Below are positions 53,736-64,000 of a stretch of 64,000 nucleotides of DNA, piece after piece. Where the stretch lies: NCBI RefSeq assembly GCF_028453695.1, contig NC_135778.1:10600244-10664243 (forward strand), in the 5' to 3' direction. The translations under genes and the position numbers were made by a program. The first letter of the stretch is position 1, and every line of letters starts with the position of its first letter. Below the pieces are notes generated by a model, which saw nothing but the letters and a program-made list of their open reading frames with translations, was not told the origin of the DNA and did not search any database. The stretch comes from Augochlora pura. Its lineage: Eukaryota > Arthropoda > Insecta > Hymenoptera > Halictidae.

Positions 53736-54737
53736 GCCGAACAAATTCTTTTCAGAATTTTCCTGAGAGGTTTCTTCGCGGTCAAGATCTTCCGCCGCAA
53801 CAATGTAGCGCCTCCGAAGAGAAGAGTAATCCGATCAGACACCTCTAGCTTTCACGAAGAAGCCTGCCACGGTTCAGCATCAGGTTCTTCGTACCCGGGG
53901 ACCCGGGAGTTACGTTAATACGACCCGCGGCGTCGCCGTTGCGGCCGATATTTCATTGTTAACAGCTTATTTCGTTACATCGGCTAGATACTTGGCCGGT
54001 GAAGCCGCGTTACCTTTTAACGAGCACTTGCACAATCGACTGCTTCCGTTGAACTCTTGACTTCGTACTTACCTTTTTACTTCGCTACCATTGATATTAA
54101 AAAAAAAATGATTTCATGCGGAATGATTTATTAACTATTCGCGATTAAATTTCCTTCTTTTTATCTGTGAACTTCCTGCGTCAGTGTATCATACAATCAT
54201 GATTATTTCATGATTCCATTATACAATTGAATGTAGTCTGCAAAATAAGGCTACTGCAAGAAGCAATGTACCTATGTCGATTCTTAATTACAATTCGATG
54301 AAGTTTTCATGAATATATAAGTTTGCATAAAGTTACAAATGTATCTTTTTAATTATTATTATAGTACAGTATACTAGTCTACGAAATGTTTACATAAAAA
54401 TCCAAGTCATTTAGACAAGTTTTAAAAAAGTTATAACATTTTTAAAGCGTTGACTTAGTTGTGCTCTATACTGTATACAATTTTACTCTTGTCTGTTACG
54501 ACAGAGTTCAGAATATTCTTCTATAATTCCAGTTCAGAGGAGGAAATGAGCTTCTAATTTACACATCTTTGTTGCAATCGAAGTGCTAGAATATTCAGTA
54601 CAATGTGTTAGAATCATATTGCTGTAGGTCACATTTCCTTCATTGAGATAAACAAAGAGTATTATTGCTTACTTCACAATTTATTTCACTTATTATTTTA
54701 GCGTTTCGGCACGTAAAGATTATATTTTAATATGTCA

Positions 54738-54815
54738 TATATAATATAATACAAAACAATACAGTACAATACAATACAATATAATATAATATAATACACT
54801 ATAATATAATATAAA
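54738..54815. repeat. (ATAAT)n / (ACAAT)n pentanucleotide repeat
   Basis: Repeated TATAATATAATAC and ACAATACAATACAAT units with a five-base period. Confidence 0.9.
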
Positions 54816-55140
54816 TATGACTTAGGACGCTATGATACTAACCTATTCAAATAGATTCAGTGCCAAAGCATTAAATGAATTTTGATTTGACTCCCATATG
54901 TTTCGGTGAAGGTAGAAAATTTGGTCACAAAGCTCCACAATTTAATGGTAAAATGATAAAAAGAGGATCGAGGGTGTGACGAACCGGTACGTTGACGGAC
55001 GTGTGCAGGCAGTCTCATTGCCAGTTCCATTTGCAGAGCGCGAAGTCGTCTTGCTCGTTGGCGCGGACCGGAGAAGGTAGAAGCGAGTATCAGCCGCGGC
55101 GATCATAGTGGTACGCTCGCAGAGGACTTGTCTACCAGGC

Positions 55141-55231
55141 GAGACACGGTAATCGCGTATCGATAGCCAGCCACGACGTATATAGCCCCGATCCACCGCA
55201 ACGCCGACGTATATAGCTCTCCGCTAATAGT
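55141..55231 (+). repeat. GC-rich three-copy block, copy 2
   Basis: The 26 bases from 55141 are identical to copy 1 at 50390. CGATCC, an ACGTATATAGC stretch and CTCCGCTAATAG follow with about the same spacing. A second ACGTATATAGC occurs within this copy (around 55179 and 55207). Confidence 0.7.
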
Positions 55232-57879
55232 TAACTATGATCTTACAAGCCGCTTACATCCACTCGATCTAGCCGCAGTTGCGAAAACCGGAGAAGCTCG
55301 CTTCCAGCATCGCGGGTCGTGTTACTGGATTAAGGGTGGATAACGCTAGCGCGATCCTTCCGTCGTTTTCAACCCTTAACAACCGGCTACCGAGAATGAT
55401 ACAAATTACGGCTCGCCACAATTTTTCTTTCATCATAGCTGCCAAAATTCTGGAAGCAACCTTACTAACAGGAACTATCGTAACAAACGAATCAAACGTT
55501 CATCACGGTAGTTGCAGGAAAACTTTGTTGTTGAAAATATTAAAAATTATGCTTTGCCAGACTACTTGAATTTCTTTCTGTAATTTTTACTTACCAGTGA
55601 ACAATGCATTATTCTACGACCCACGTAATTCTAGTTGAGGAATCAATAACGAACAATGAAAATTGTTCCTTTGCAGTCGTTCGATCAATCTTAATTGAAA
55701 TTCGCATTTGTATGAGCAAACGGCGAAACTGTAGTAAAATACAGTTTCATTTCCTGCATTAAAGTCTGCGGTTTAATTGCGATCTCGAATCACAAACATT
55801 TAACGCTACTTTCAAGAATGAAACGAGCGTCTTATCAGCATCCGACGTGTACTAACGCAGATATACATGGCGTCATGAACGTAATTAAAGAGACGTGGAA
55901 CCGTGTAGACAGTTTAGCAGAGGGATACTATATTAATGAACTGCTAGCAGACTAAATCATGAGACTCATTAGGATGTATCAAATTTCTAGCTGCACGAAT
56001 GCTGCTGAAGAAGCTTGCGCGCGAACGCATCGAATTGCCAGTCCACTTATCGGGGAAAAGCCGCCGGTGGAAATTCTCTGGTAGTTCGGTGTCTCCGGCT
56101 TGTACATCGATCCGATCGGAACCAATTTCCGCGACTGCATCGGCCGAGACGAGACCTGCGTTACGCCGAGCGGGCGCGCGCGCGCCGATTTCGATCGCGT
56201 TAGCGCAGTTGCGTGATAGAAAACCGCGGTTCGCCGCAACGGTGACACATGTAACCAGTCGATGGTGGTCGTTTACGGGTCCGTGAGTCATTCCCATTCG
56301 AGTATACTCGTTCTTTTTTACTTTTACGCGGGACCAACCCATGTAATAACCCTTCGGGAACTGACTCGATTAGCGCCTCGATACGATGGAAGCCTGTTAT
56401 GTTAATTTTTCGAACTTCTAAGCCGACGCTGACAAAGCCGAGGTGTTGAAAAAATAGGTCCCCGTAATGGCTGTTTCGCTGTACACCTGCAGATGATAAC
56501 GATTCATTGGAATAAGAGCCGGCAATGAGTGCAGCGCTTCACTCTGTTGAGCTGTTGCATTCTATTCGGTCGTTCACTCATTTTTTATCCGAACGCGTGG
56601 AATCTGCTAATCGAAGATAAGTTAAGGGCGATTAATTCATCTGCGAACGTAATTGTTTGTTTCTAATGTTTGCTCTTGAAAAATAATATCTTCAGTGATT
56701 TGAAACGATATTCGATTTAAACGATTTAAATATGTGAGAATTTTAATTTTAGCGCTAAACATGACTATCATGTACTGTTTTATCAGAAAGATATCATTCA
56801 TTTTATTCGTATGCCATTTAAAATTATAATTTATTCTGTAGTTAAGACATTTACGCAGTCGATTTCAGTAAAGAATTTTCTACAATTTCAATAATTTTCG
56901 AACGAAAAATCCGGAACTAGGTTCTCGAGTGTTTCGAAACTCTCGCCCACATTCTACTAAACTTGCGTGTTACATGCCTGCAGATCTGGGTAGCAGCATG
57001 TGTATCAAAGGTAGTAATTAGAAACAGAACAACATAATTGTGGTCATGATGGATCGAGTTTCTCGTTACTTAACACGCTGAACGTAGATCACGTATTACT
57101 ATGTTTTTTTGGTTATATATTGTCGATTGAGAAGTGTGTCTCTATTTGTATAAATCAATACTTCGCAATAATGGCTAGAAAGATATTCAAAAATTAGGAG
57201 CTAAATAAAATCAAATGATGGCACATATCAACAAATGAGACGACTTTCTAAAACGATTTCAGACATATTGTCAGCAAAGACAGTATAATATGTTGAAGTA
57301 GAAAACAGCATAATTGTGGGCTCAATTGATCGAGTTTCTAACAAAGTAAAATGAAGACACGAGCATCGACAATCTGTTTTGTTTGTGTCTTCATAAATAG
57401 ATGTCGAAAAATGTATTTTGTAAAAATACTGTTAACCTGTTGCCATATCATGGCGAGTCTGAAACATGTTGGAGGTTTCTAGGAATAACCTATTGAGTAT
57501 GAATATTATACCGTCCTTCGATGTCAGAATAATATTCTTCTTCCTTCTTATCAATATTTAAGCATTCAACTAAACGCAGCTACAGAATAAACATAAATTG
57601 TCTTCCTTCTTTTTAAAAATAAATACAGACGAAAATCTTCTACTCACTGTAAGTATGAAGAAAATGATACGGCAAGAAGTTAGTTCAATTTTCATATACG
57701 TACACCAGTATCCCTAAGGCAATCACTATGCTCAAGTGTAGTACACTTTTCTGAACAACACTGATTTCTCTTCGCGAAATTGGTGTTCCTGGACCCGGTA
57801 GAGGATCTGAAGTCAAGCTTCCCGTTTCCAAGGGGGGAAATACGACGGTAGAAGGTGTATCCGCTGTGTCGGTGGCAAG

Positions 57880-57955
57880 GAGAACGGTAATCGCGTAACG
57901 ATAGCCGGTTACATCGTGTACAGAGTCGATGGTCGACGTAACCGAGCGGGTAATA
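57880..57955 (+). repeat. GC-rich three-copy block, copy 3
   Basis: The core GAGAACGGTAATCGCGTAAC then GATAG differs from copies 1 and 2 by one missing and one changed base. CGATGG, GTCGACGTAACCGAGCGGG and TAATAG follow at a slightly shorter distance. Confidence 0.62.
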
Positions 57956-58679
57956 GTCCGGTCGCCGGTTTACGAACGCTGCCGGCCGATATTTTCGCCA
58001 GTCTTACGTTGGCCGCAGCACCACGGAGAAACCGGTTGCCGACGTCGCGGAGGGCCTTGTGTAATTGCGCGCCGCGATTGTCGTCGTTATCGGGCCCGCC
58101 TAATCGCCGGGACCCGGGAACGATTTTAGAATCCGGCCCTAATCGCGCGATAAACGGCCCAGTCCCGCGTTCCTAGGCGGGTACCGCGGCTCCGCGAATG
58201 ATATACTACCGACCAGTCAGAGAGAACTACCCGGACGTGTAGCGGCTGCGATGCTTGAGAGAGCTGGAATTACGCGAGTTACGAGGAAGTAAGCGATGCG
58301 TCTCCTTCCTGGACACCTGCTGCAACTTTACCGTGCGCCACTAGCTTCCGACAAATGGAAATTCTTCACCCCGATAACCCACTTTGCGATTAATATTTAC
58401 CATCGATAGTATTCGAATTTTTGACTCGCGGACGCGCAACAGCGGAGTAAACTCGGAAAGATTGTAAACGAAAAGTATTCGCCATGTAATCCCTTAGCAA
58501 TATCGAAAAAACTTCATCCAATGAAATGAAATGGATGATGAATAAAGAAAAAGCAATTAAATAGATTGTTGTCTACTATGAAAATTCATTCCTGAAGAGG
58601 TTAATGACCGCGGCAAGGTCCTAAAAAATGTCATTAAGTTCTTTATTTAATTGAATGAAAATTTTTAGCAAATTAGAAG

Positions 58680-58800
58680 GCAAATTAATATATATTAATT
58701 ATTACTTCTTCAACATTTGTGCCCCGTGAAGATCTTAATAAAATCAAGAAACTGTAACGTTGATTAGCGTAGAAACTTTTCTATTTGATCATCAAACGTC
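58680..58800 (-). repeat. Dispersed repeat R3, copy C (inverted)
   Basis: The reverse complement carries CGCTAATCAACGTTACAGTT and TGTTGAAGAAGTAAT, matching copy B most closely. Confidence 0.4.
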
Positions 58801-59411
58801 TTAATTTGAAACGGGACTATCTATCCATTCGATTGGATAAGTCTTTATTCGAAATTTAGAATATGTTTTCTGACTTACAGTATTTCTAGTTTACATGATC
58901 TGTTGCAAGTTACACATGTGAAATTGATGCTGTTGGAACGTACAATTTTTGCGCTTCTAACAGTTTTTTTAAATATATAAAAAGGTAGTGAAAAAATTAC
59001 TTTGAGCAAAATTGCGTTGATAGTTATTTTTAATGACGGTTTGGAGGGTTAAATCTGAAGAAAATTACATTTCTCATATGAAAGTAAAATTGTGGCATTT
59101 AAAATTCGACAAGTGGACAGTTTACGCAAAACTAGAAAGACGAAATTTATTACAATGATATTTAGACACTCTTTCGCAAAAATTGATTCATCTGGTAAAT
59201 CTTAATAAAAATTGTTGTCTCAAGTTCACCGATAAATTGTCTCACCCATACCCATTATATCTAGCAATCAGAGTATTAAAATTAACCCTTTGGCTACGGT
59301 AGATTACTCACACAATATAATACTTCAACCGGAGCCTATACTATGATCGACGCACATTTCTCAGGTTCACAGTAAAATGGTCGAAACACTGAAGCGTATT
59401 ACATTAGTTCG

Positions 59412-59545
59412 TTAACACTAATCATACCGAATACTAAAGGTGATAAACGCGAGTTGTTATATAAGAATGCTAAGACTGGAATTATTTAAACTTTTCTCCA
59501 TTTTTGTGATATTGCTTGCTTCTAGACCGGCACAGTTGTTTTAGT

Positions 59546-59550
<5 letters not shown>
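59412..59550. mobile_element. Short TTAA-type MITE
   Basis: It begins TTAACACTAATCATACCG and ends TTTTAGTGTTAA. The first ten bases, TTAACACTAA, are a perfect inverted repeat, with a CCGG-like motif a little further in on the right side. The 139-bp element abuts a (TAA)n microsatellite that may have grown from its TTAA end. Confidence 0.55.

Positions 59551-59599
<49 letters not shown>
59548..59599. repeat. (TAA)n microsatellite
   Basis: Seventeen perfect TAA units. Confidence 0.97.
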
Positions 59600-60126
59600 C
59601 ACTTTAGATAAAAATTGCTGATTGTTTATAACTGTCAGAAATGTATTTAAATTCGCGTCTACAGTCATCAGAAGCAATTTATCAAAGTGCCTATAGTCGC
59701 CCACGGTTGTCTAGGAATTAACACTCACGTCTAGTGTAAGAAACAAAAGATTTCGCCGTACACGTCCATACATTTTGCAGAAAAATAAGCGCGTAATTAG
59801 TGTCGAAAGAGTCGTCGGGTTGCAGTAAGATTCGATCCCGCTGCACCTAATCAAGATCCCCGCACCTAATCGCCCCTCCTCGAACAATGCTACTCCCGCG
59901 CAAGCTCGCCCTCCGCATCGTTACCACCCCCCGAAAACACCATTGATCCTCGCTCGACACACCTTCGAGGTGCACCGTATGCGTGCCACGCATCCGACCC
60001 ACCTTCCCCTTCGCCGTGACGGGGGAGGAAGTCGTTCGGTAACATGGCGGCACGTAGGCTAAGACGATTTCCATCTCTTTGTTGCAGGATTAAGCCGTGG
60101 CGCGAACGACTGTCCCACGACCGGAC

Positions 60127-60134
60127 TGTAAATA
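60127..60134 (+). promoter_or_regulatory. Pumilio-type site UGUAAAUA
   Basis: An exact UGUANAUA match 40 bases into the candidate 3' UTR exon. Confidence 0.35.
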
Positions 60135-60182
60135 CTCGCTCCTGAGAGGTCCTGGGATTTATTAGCGTCGCCTCGGAAGGAC

Positions 60183-60330
60183 CAGAGAGAGAGAGAGAGA
60201 GAGAGTGAGAGAGAGAGAAGCAGACGAGAGTATAGCAAAGACAGAAAGAGATGCAGCTATATGAGGAAGAGAAAAGTAGAGAGAGAGAGAGAAGGAGAGG
60301 GAAAGAGAGAGAGCCAGCTAGATGATGAAA
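60183..60330. repeat. GA-rich tract with (GA)n runs
   Basis: Several GA runs (60186-60220, 60280-60315) in a purine-rich strand. On RNA this would be a long purine-only segment. Confidence 0.9.
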
Positions 60331-60772
60331 AGAGAGAGGAAAAGTGAGAGGAGGAATGGAAGTCGACTTGAGGAGTGCCGTGAAAAAGCCGAACGGAGGA
60401 CGAACGGGGAGGAGGGAGCAGAATCATCGGGGGTTCCTCGAGATACATAAATCGCGTCTGGCCGCAAGGTGCGACTGCGAGGGAGGAATGCGGGGAGGTC
60501 GCGAGCGGCGGAGAGCTTAGAGGAGATTTAGGAATTAGGGGAATTACGTCCGAGTGCCTGCTTACGCGCGAGTCGTAAGGCGAAGACTCTGGGAGAGGAA
60601 GCAGACGTGCGCTGAATCGCGTCTCAGACTCCGGATTCGAGAGTCCCCCTCCCCCGCGCGCTGGCTGGCTTCCTCGCCTCGTCCATCCCTCTTGGACCCC
60701 CTCGATCCACGTTCCACAAGTTCGAGGAGCTTATTAGTCAATCGAGATTCCGTCGACGACTGGTCTTCGGGC

Positions 60773-60847
60773 TGTACATAGAGAGGTAGACTCGTATACG
60801 AGGCGCAGGGATCGTTCGAGCTCCGATCGATCCTTGTTTTGTACATA
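60773..60847 (+). promoter_or_regulatory. Two Pumilio-type sites UGUACAUA
   Basis: Exact matches at 60773-60780 and 60840-60847, 67 bases apart, in GC-rich surroundings where the AT-rich word is not expected by composition. Confidence 0.42.
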
Positions 60848-61284
60848 CCTTCGAGGGTTGGACCCCGAGGCTCCAACCCCAAATGGCTGTCCCGGACAGG
60901 TGCGAGGCCCTCGCGACTTCCGGGGCGCCGGAAACCATGGGCAACGTGCAAACTGGTAGCTATCACAGGATCCTATTCCTTCGATCCTCGAGGTCGAAAG
61001 CGCAACTCGGGCTGAGGATGACGAAAAGACACTCTGTCCTAGCGCTAATTGTATCGATGGATAGGCTCCCTGATCCCCGGGGGAGTTTCGTTATTCCACG
61101 AGGTATTATATTGTCTGCTTTTCGAAAGGAGAGACCAGAGATTCGCTGGCGATTGGTGTCTTTGAAACTACTGCTGTGTGTGGTTCGTCGAATCAGACGA
61201 GTCAGTAAGTACAACCGTTTTACAGAGTAAATTTTCACCCTAAACGAATTTCAATCGGTAAACTTTCGTTAAACTGAAATACCT

Positions 61285-61574
61285 TTAACACATTCAGTGT
61301 CAAATGCGACAAAAAACTTATTACAAATTATAAAATAATTTCGATTACTGCTAGATAGAAAGTAATAAATATCGAAGAAGTTTATCTGTTTCAATACTCA
61401 TCCAATTTCCTTGACATAACCTCTAACGACGAGCAAAAGTGTATAAATCGCGTGTTGAACTTTGATCGTTTCATAATACTTAAAAAACTCACGCAACAGT
61501 TTAGACAGGAAGACAGATAATTACCGGTGGCAGACGAAAGTATTCTATCACGGATGCGAACCTCGAAGTGTTAA
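61285..61574. mobile_element. Possible TTAA-type MITE
   Basis: The left end TTAACACATTCAGTGTC and the reverse complement of the right end, TTAACACTTCGAGGTTC, share 12 of 17 bases. The AT-rich 290 bases stand out from the GC-rich flanks. It would lie in a possible small intron of the 3' UTR region. Confidence 0.42.
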
Positions 61575-62588
61575 TAATCAATAGCCGCATGTTTCGTCTT
61601 ATCTAATTTTACTGACTCGTCTGGTTCGTGGAACAGGTTTCTTCCACCGAGAAACAGGATATAATGACTTCTAGGGGGACGTCAGGGTAGTTCGTTAACC
61701 ACCACGAAGCAATCCTGTGTCGATCGAAAATGGAAGAGATCGTGGACGGAGAATCGCAGTCTAGAGGGAGTCGTTTCATTGTTCACAGAGGTGTTCGCGA
61801 TAAACTAATTAAGAATAAAATTCGTCCTTTTTCGCGCGGGTGGCTGGCGCTCGCGAGTCGCGGAAGACTTCCAATTCCTTCGGAACAGGGGGATTCGTCT
61901 ATGAGACGCGCGATTCGATTAGCGTACTTTACCCCTCGTTATTTTCAATCTTCTCTGTGCAATATACTGTTTAGACTCGCGTGTCCCGGTGTCGGTGGTT
62001 CAGAGCTCGATCATTGAGTGCCGTGTACGAACACGTGCGACGATTTTCTTGGGAACCGTTTCGAAATATTAGAAATAGCGACCTCGTTGTTTAGCAGGGA
62101 AAAGTATTGTTTAAAAGCGAGCTCCGCACTGAAATGGTCGAGCGACTGGATTATCGGCGTCGGACACCGATCGCGCGGTCTCTATCGGATCCAGACGATT
62201 TCCCGCGAGCTGAAGCGTCCGGAATGAGCGAGCGCCGTTGCTCGAGATTGTTGATATTTTTTTATATTATATGTATATCCGTACGAGTCGTCCCTCGTTT
62301 CGGGACGATGGCGAGTCGCGGTGGACTGGTGTGTCGCGAATGGTCGTCGGGTTCCCTGTGCGGTGACGGTCAAGGACGGTGCGCGCGTGTGTCGAGCGAG
62401 TGAGCGAGTGGCGAGCGTATGAGGCGAAAAATCGACTATCATTTTGTACTTTGACTATATGCGAGCGAGCATGGGACTACGGTGGGGGTTGGCGAGGAAG
62501 TTCTAGGAGAGAGGATGACGGCCGGTGTAGCTGAGCGTGAGGAAGAGAAATTGTACATTGTTTTGTAAAGAGTACATTTATTTATATC

Positions 62589-62594
62589 TGTGAT
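62589..62594 (+). promoter_or_regulatory. K-box motif (UGUGAU)
   Basis: The sequence CUGUGAUA contains the K box, a microRNA seed-match motif known from Drosophila 3' UTRs. It follows an AU-rich ACAUUUAUUUAUAU element. A six-base word can occur by chance. Confidence 0.3.
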
Positions 62595-62650
62595 ACTGGG
62601 CAAGGTTAAAAGGAAGAAAAGTGGGAGAGAATGAGAGGGTGTGAGTGAAC

Positions 62651-62683
62651 CAGGAGGAAGGAGGGAGGGAGGGGGGGGGGGGG
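62651..62683. repeat. G-rich tract with poly(G) run
   Basis: GGGAGGGAGGG followed by 13 or more G residues; a candidate G-quadruplex and a likely assembly weak point. Confidence 0.9.
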
Positions 62684-62818
62684 TATGGGCGAGGGATGGA
62701 TCGTTGCCGGTAGGGGCGAGAGGTCACCGCAGGGGTGTGTATCAAAGACGATCGGTGCTCGCGCATTCGTCAACGCATAATATGGCATAGGATTAATTCT
62801 AGACTCGATTACGATTTT

Positions 62819-62826
62819 TGTAAATA
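62819..62826 (+). promoter_or_regulatory. Pumilio-type site UGUAAAUA
   Basis: Exact UGUANAUA match about 65 bases before the first AATAAA signal. Confidence 0.38.
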
Positions 62827-62887
62827 ATCGATGCGTAGCCCGAGACACACGAGGGTCGTACCTTCCTTTCGGATTTAAACGGCAGAT

Positions 62888-62904
62888 AATAAATGAATAA
62901 TAAA
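62888..62904 (+). terminator. Two AATAAA poly(A) signals (distal 3' end)
   Basis: AATAAA at 62888-62893 and 62899-62904 within AATAAATGAATAATAAA. A UTR ending here or at a later site near 63.2 kb is plausible. Confidence 0.38.
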
Positions 62905-62944
62905 AAAAACGAACTATGAATTATAAAGGGTAAAACAAGTACAT

Positions 62945-63014
62945 AGAGAGAGAGAGAGAGAGGGAAAGTGTGTGTGTATATGTGTATGTGCGTAAGAGAG
63001 AGAGTGAGAGAGAG
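62945..63014. repeat. GA / GT compound microsatellite
   Basis: GA repeat, then GTGTGTATATGTGTATGTG, then GA repeat again. Confidence 0.9.
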
Positions 63015-63097
63015 TTTTTTTCGTGTACACGATCGCGGCCTCGTAAAGAGAATCGAAGCGAGAACGATTTGTTGTGAATATACATAATACAGGTACT

Positions 63098-63138
63098 AGG
63101 TATATAGATATATAAATATATAAATATATAAATATATA
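63098..63138. repeat. (TATATAAA)n-like repeat
   Basis: Four near-identical nine-base ATATATAAA units. Confidence 0.88.
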
Positions 63139-63201
63139 CATACTACGATTAATAGGTTCTATTTGGTTGTTCGTACGAATTCAATTGTAAATTAATTCAA
63201 T

Positions 63202-63209
63202 TGTACATA
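63202..63209 (+). promoter_or_regulatory. Pumilio-type site UGUACAUA
   Basis: Exact UGUANAUA match shortly before the ATT microsatellite. Its use depends on which poly(A) site is chosen. Confidence 0.33.
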
Positions 63210-63240
63210 GTTCTGAATGTGAATATAGACAGAATATATC

Positions 63241-63343
63241 TATTATTATTATTATTATTATTTTAATTTTATTATTATTGTCATATTATTATTATTATTA
63301 TTATTATGATTATTATTATTACATTCTAATGATTATGATTATG

Positions 63344-63412
<69 letters not shown>
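63241..63412. repeat. (ATT)n microsatellite, long
   Basis: About 170 bases of ATT/TTA repeat with GAT interruptions near 63305-63345. The last 68 bases are almost perfect. Confidence 0.97.
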
Positions 63413-63817
63413 GCCTACTACCATTATTCATTATATTAAAAAGGAGACTATTATGTTGTACGTTTATATTATTTTTTATCTTTATCCTCGTTTTTTTATA
63501 GAGTCGACTCTTCTCTCCTCTATCCTCTTCACCTCCTTCATTCCTGTAGTCTGCAGAAGAGCATTAATAATTACAAAAACGCTGTAGTGTTATCAACCCA
63601 TTTCAATTATTGAACTGTAAATGAGAATTTACAATAATTGCTCGAATAGTTCCGTCACGACTAAGAGATTTTACACACTGCTTGCATCGAGATAGCACAC
63701 GAAAGAGAACACTGTACTTGTATTCATATTTTTAATTTAACAACGTCTTGAATTGGTCAGTTTATATAATTTGGATCATTTTGTAAATCTGATACGATTC
63801 GTTTTTCGAGAAAAAAG
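63413..63817. other. Noncoding AT-rich stretch, nothing recognised
   Basis: AT-rich DNA without a recognisable gene, repeat ends or RNA gene. Confidence 0.5.
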
Positions 63818-64000
63818 ATGCAAGATAAATTGACAGACGCAACAGCTGTCCACCCCACCACTGCAACAAATACATCTTCTGAATCTGGATCAGACGAAGG
63901 GGAGTGGACACCTATTGCGATCAACAATACATCTCGAATTCTCTTCTTTTGTAAAGAATTTGCATTTTGGCACAAAACTGCGTCCACGTATATATTTAAA
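63818..64000 (+). other. Open frame running off the window end (doubtful)
   Basis: An ATG at 63818 opens a frame of 61 codons to the last base, with an acidic SSESGSDEGEW segment. The opposite strand is also open over 63757-63987. Neither translation was recognised and there is no splice or promoter evidence. It could be the edge of another gene, a transposon fragment, or chance. Confidence 0.15.

Larger units (their letters stand above)
37066..60087 (+). other. Noncoding 23-kb region: 3' UTR intron or downstream flank
   Basis: No coding gene was recognised. GC-rich islands at about 37.5-38.4, 39.1-40.2, 40.8-42.5, 44.2-45.4, 48.3-48.9, 50.0-50.7, 52.3-52.9, 53.5-54.0, 54.9-55.4, 56.0-56.5 and 57.8-58.4 kb alternate with AT-rich DNA. 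The 41.57-41.64 and 44.47-44.70 kb islands hold several TAAT/ATTA homeodomain-type cores and could be enhancers, though the motif is short and frequent. TTAA-type elements, a retrotransposon scrap, tandem repeats and a three-copy GC-rich block are listed separately. If the exon at 60088 belongs to the Iroquois gene, all of this is intron. Confidence 0.6.
60088..63230 (+). other. mirr: Candidate distal 3' UTR of the Iroquois gene
   Basis: A good acceptor (ccatctctttgttgcag, ending 60087) opens the region, and a donor after the Iroquois stop codon (37066) could pair with it. Five UGUANAUA Pumilio-type sites, a K box and AATAAA signals near 62.89 kb, with long stretches free of a convincing coding frame, give it the character of a regulated 3' UTR. 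A possible internal donor (CA|GTAAGTAC near 61206) and acceptors near 61637 suggest a small intron around the TTAA element. The alternative is the UTR or 5' region of another, unseen gene. No transcript evidence is available, and the 23-kb link is inference. Confidence 0.42.

Noticed and set aside
57070..57440. TTAACACGCTGAACG as the start of another TTAA element
   Set aside because: No matching inverted end was found downstream within a reasonable distance.
59830..59850. tRNA B-box-like sequence (GATTCGATCCCGC)
   Set aside because: No matching A box or cloverleaf could be drawn upstream. A similar GGTTCGATCAC near 3800 fails for the same reason.
60883..61230. A 115-codon frame starting MAVPDRCEALATSGAPETMG with a fair start context
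   Set aside because: It lies in the candidate 3' UTR, the rest shows no domain, and the opposite strand is open as well.

Overview
This window is eukaryotic and almost certainly from an insect. It has large introns with GT/AG splice sites, AT-rich stretches alternating with GC-rich islands, many CT/GA and ATT microsatellites, and small TTAA-flanked transposon remnants. The repeat style resembles Hymenoptera (a bee, wasp or ant), but that is an impression rather than a demonstration. Nothing prokaryotic, no CRISPR array, no rRNA and no convincing tRNA was seen.

The only confident protein-coding gene is an Iroquois-class TALE homeobox gene on the + strand, most like Drosophila mirror (mirr). 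Four exons join in frame: 10051-10184, 28195-28553, 34972-35953, and 36984 to a TAA stop at 37021-37023. Together they give 504 residues plus the stop. The 5' coding exon with the start codon is not recognisable here and probably lies upstream of base 1. The homeodomain exon is preceded by an 18-kb intron and followed by a 6.4-kb intron.

The 3' end has two possible forms. A short one would use poly(A) signals at 37163 and 37187. A long one would use a strong donor at 37066 and join a distant 3' UTR exon starting at 60088, about 23 kb away. The 60.1-63.2 kb region looks like a regulated 3' UTR: it has five Pumilio-type UGUANAUA sites, a K box and AATAAA signals. The link between the two is inferred.

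Layout: 1-10050 is upstream noncoding DNA (5' intron or intergenic). 10-37 kb is the gene body. 37-60 kb is noncoding with many repeats. 60-63.2 kb is the candidate distal 3' UTR. 63.2-64 kb is ATT microsatellite and unassigned sequence.

The noncoding DNA holds several families of TTAA-flanked elements with terminal inverted repeats, as expected for piggyBac-type MITEs, including one nested inside another. It also holds a dead Tc1-like transposase, a dead non-LTR reverse-transcriptase fragment, a 71-bp minisatellite, a 219-bp tandem duplication, and an unexplained GC-rich block present three times (about 50.39, 55.14 and 57.88 kb) with a near-identical core. That three-copy block is the most interesting unassigned structure: either a new dispersed repeat or a set of duplicated regulatory modules.
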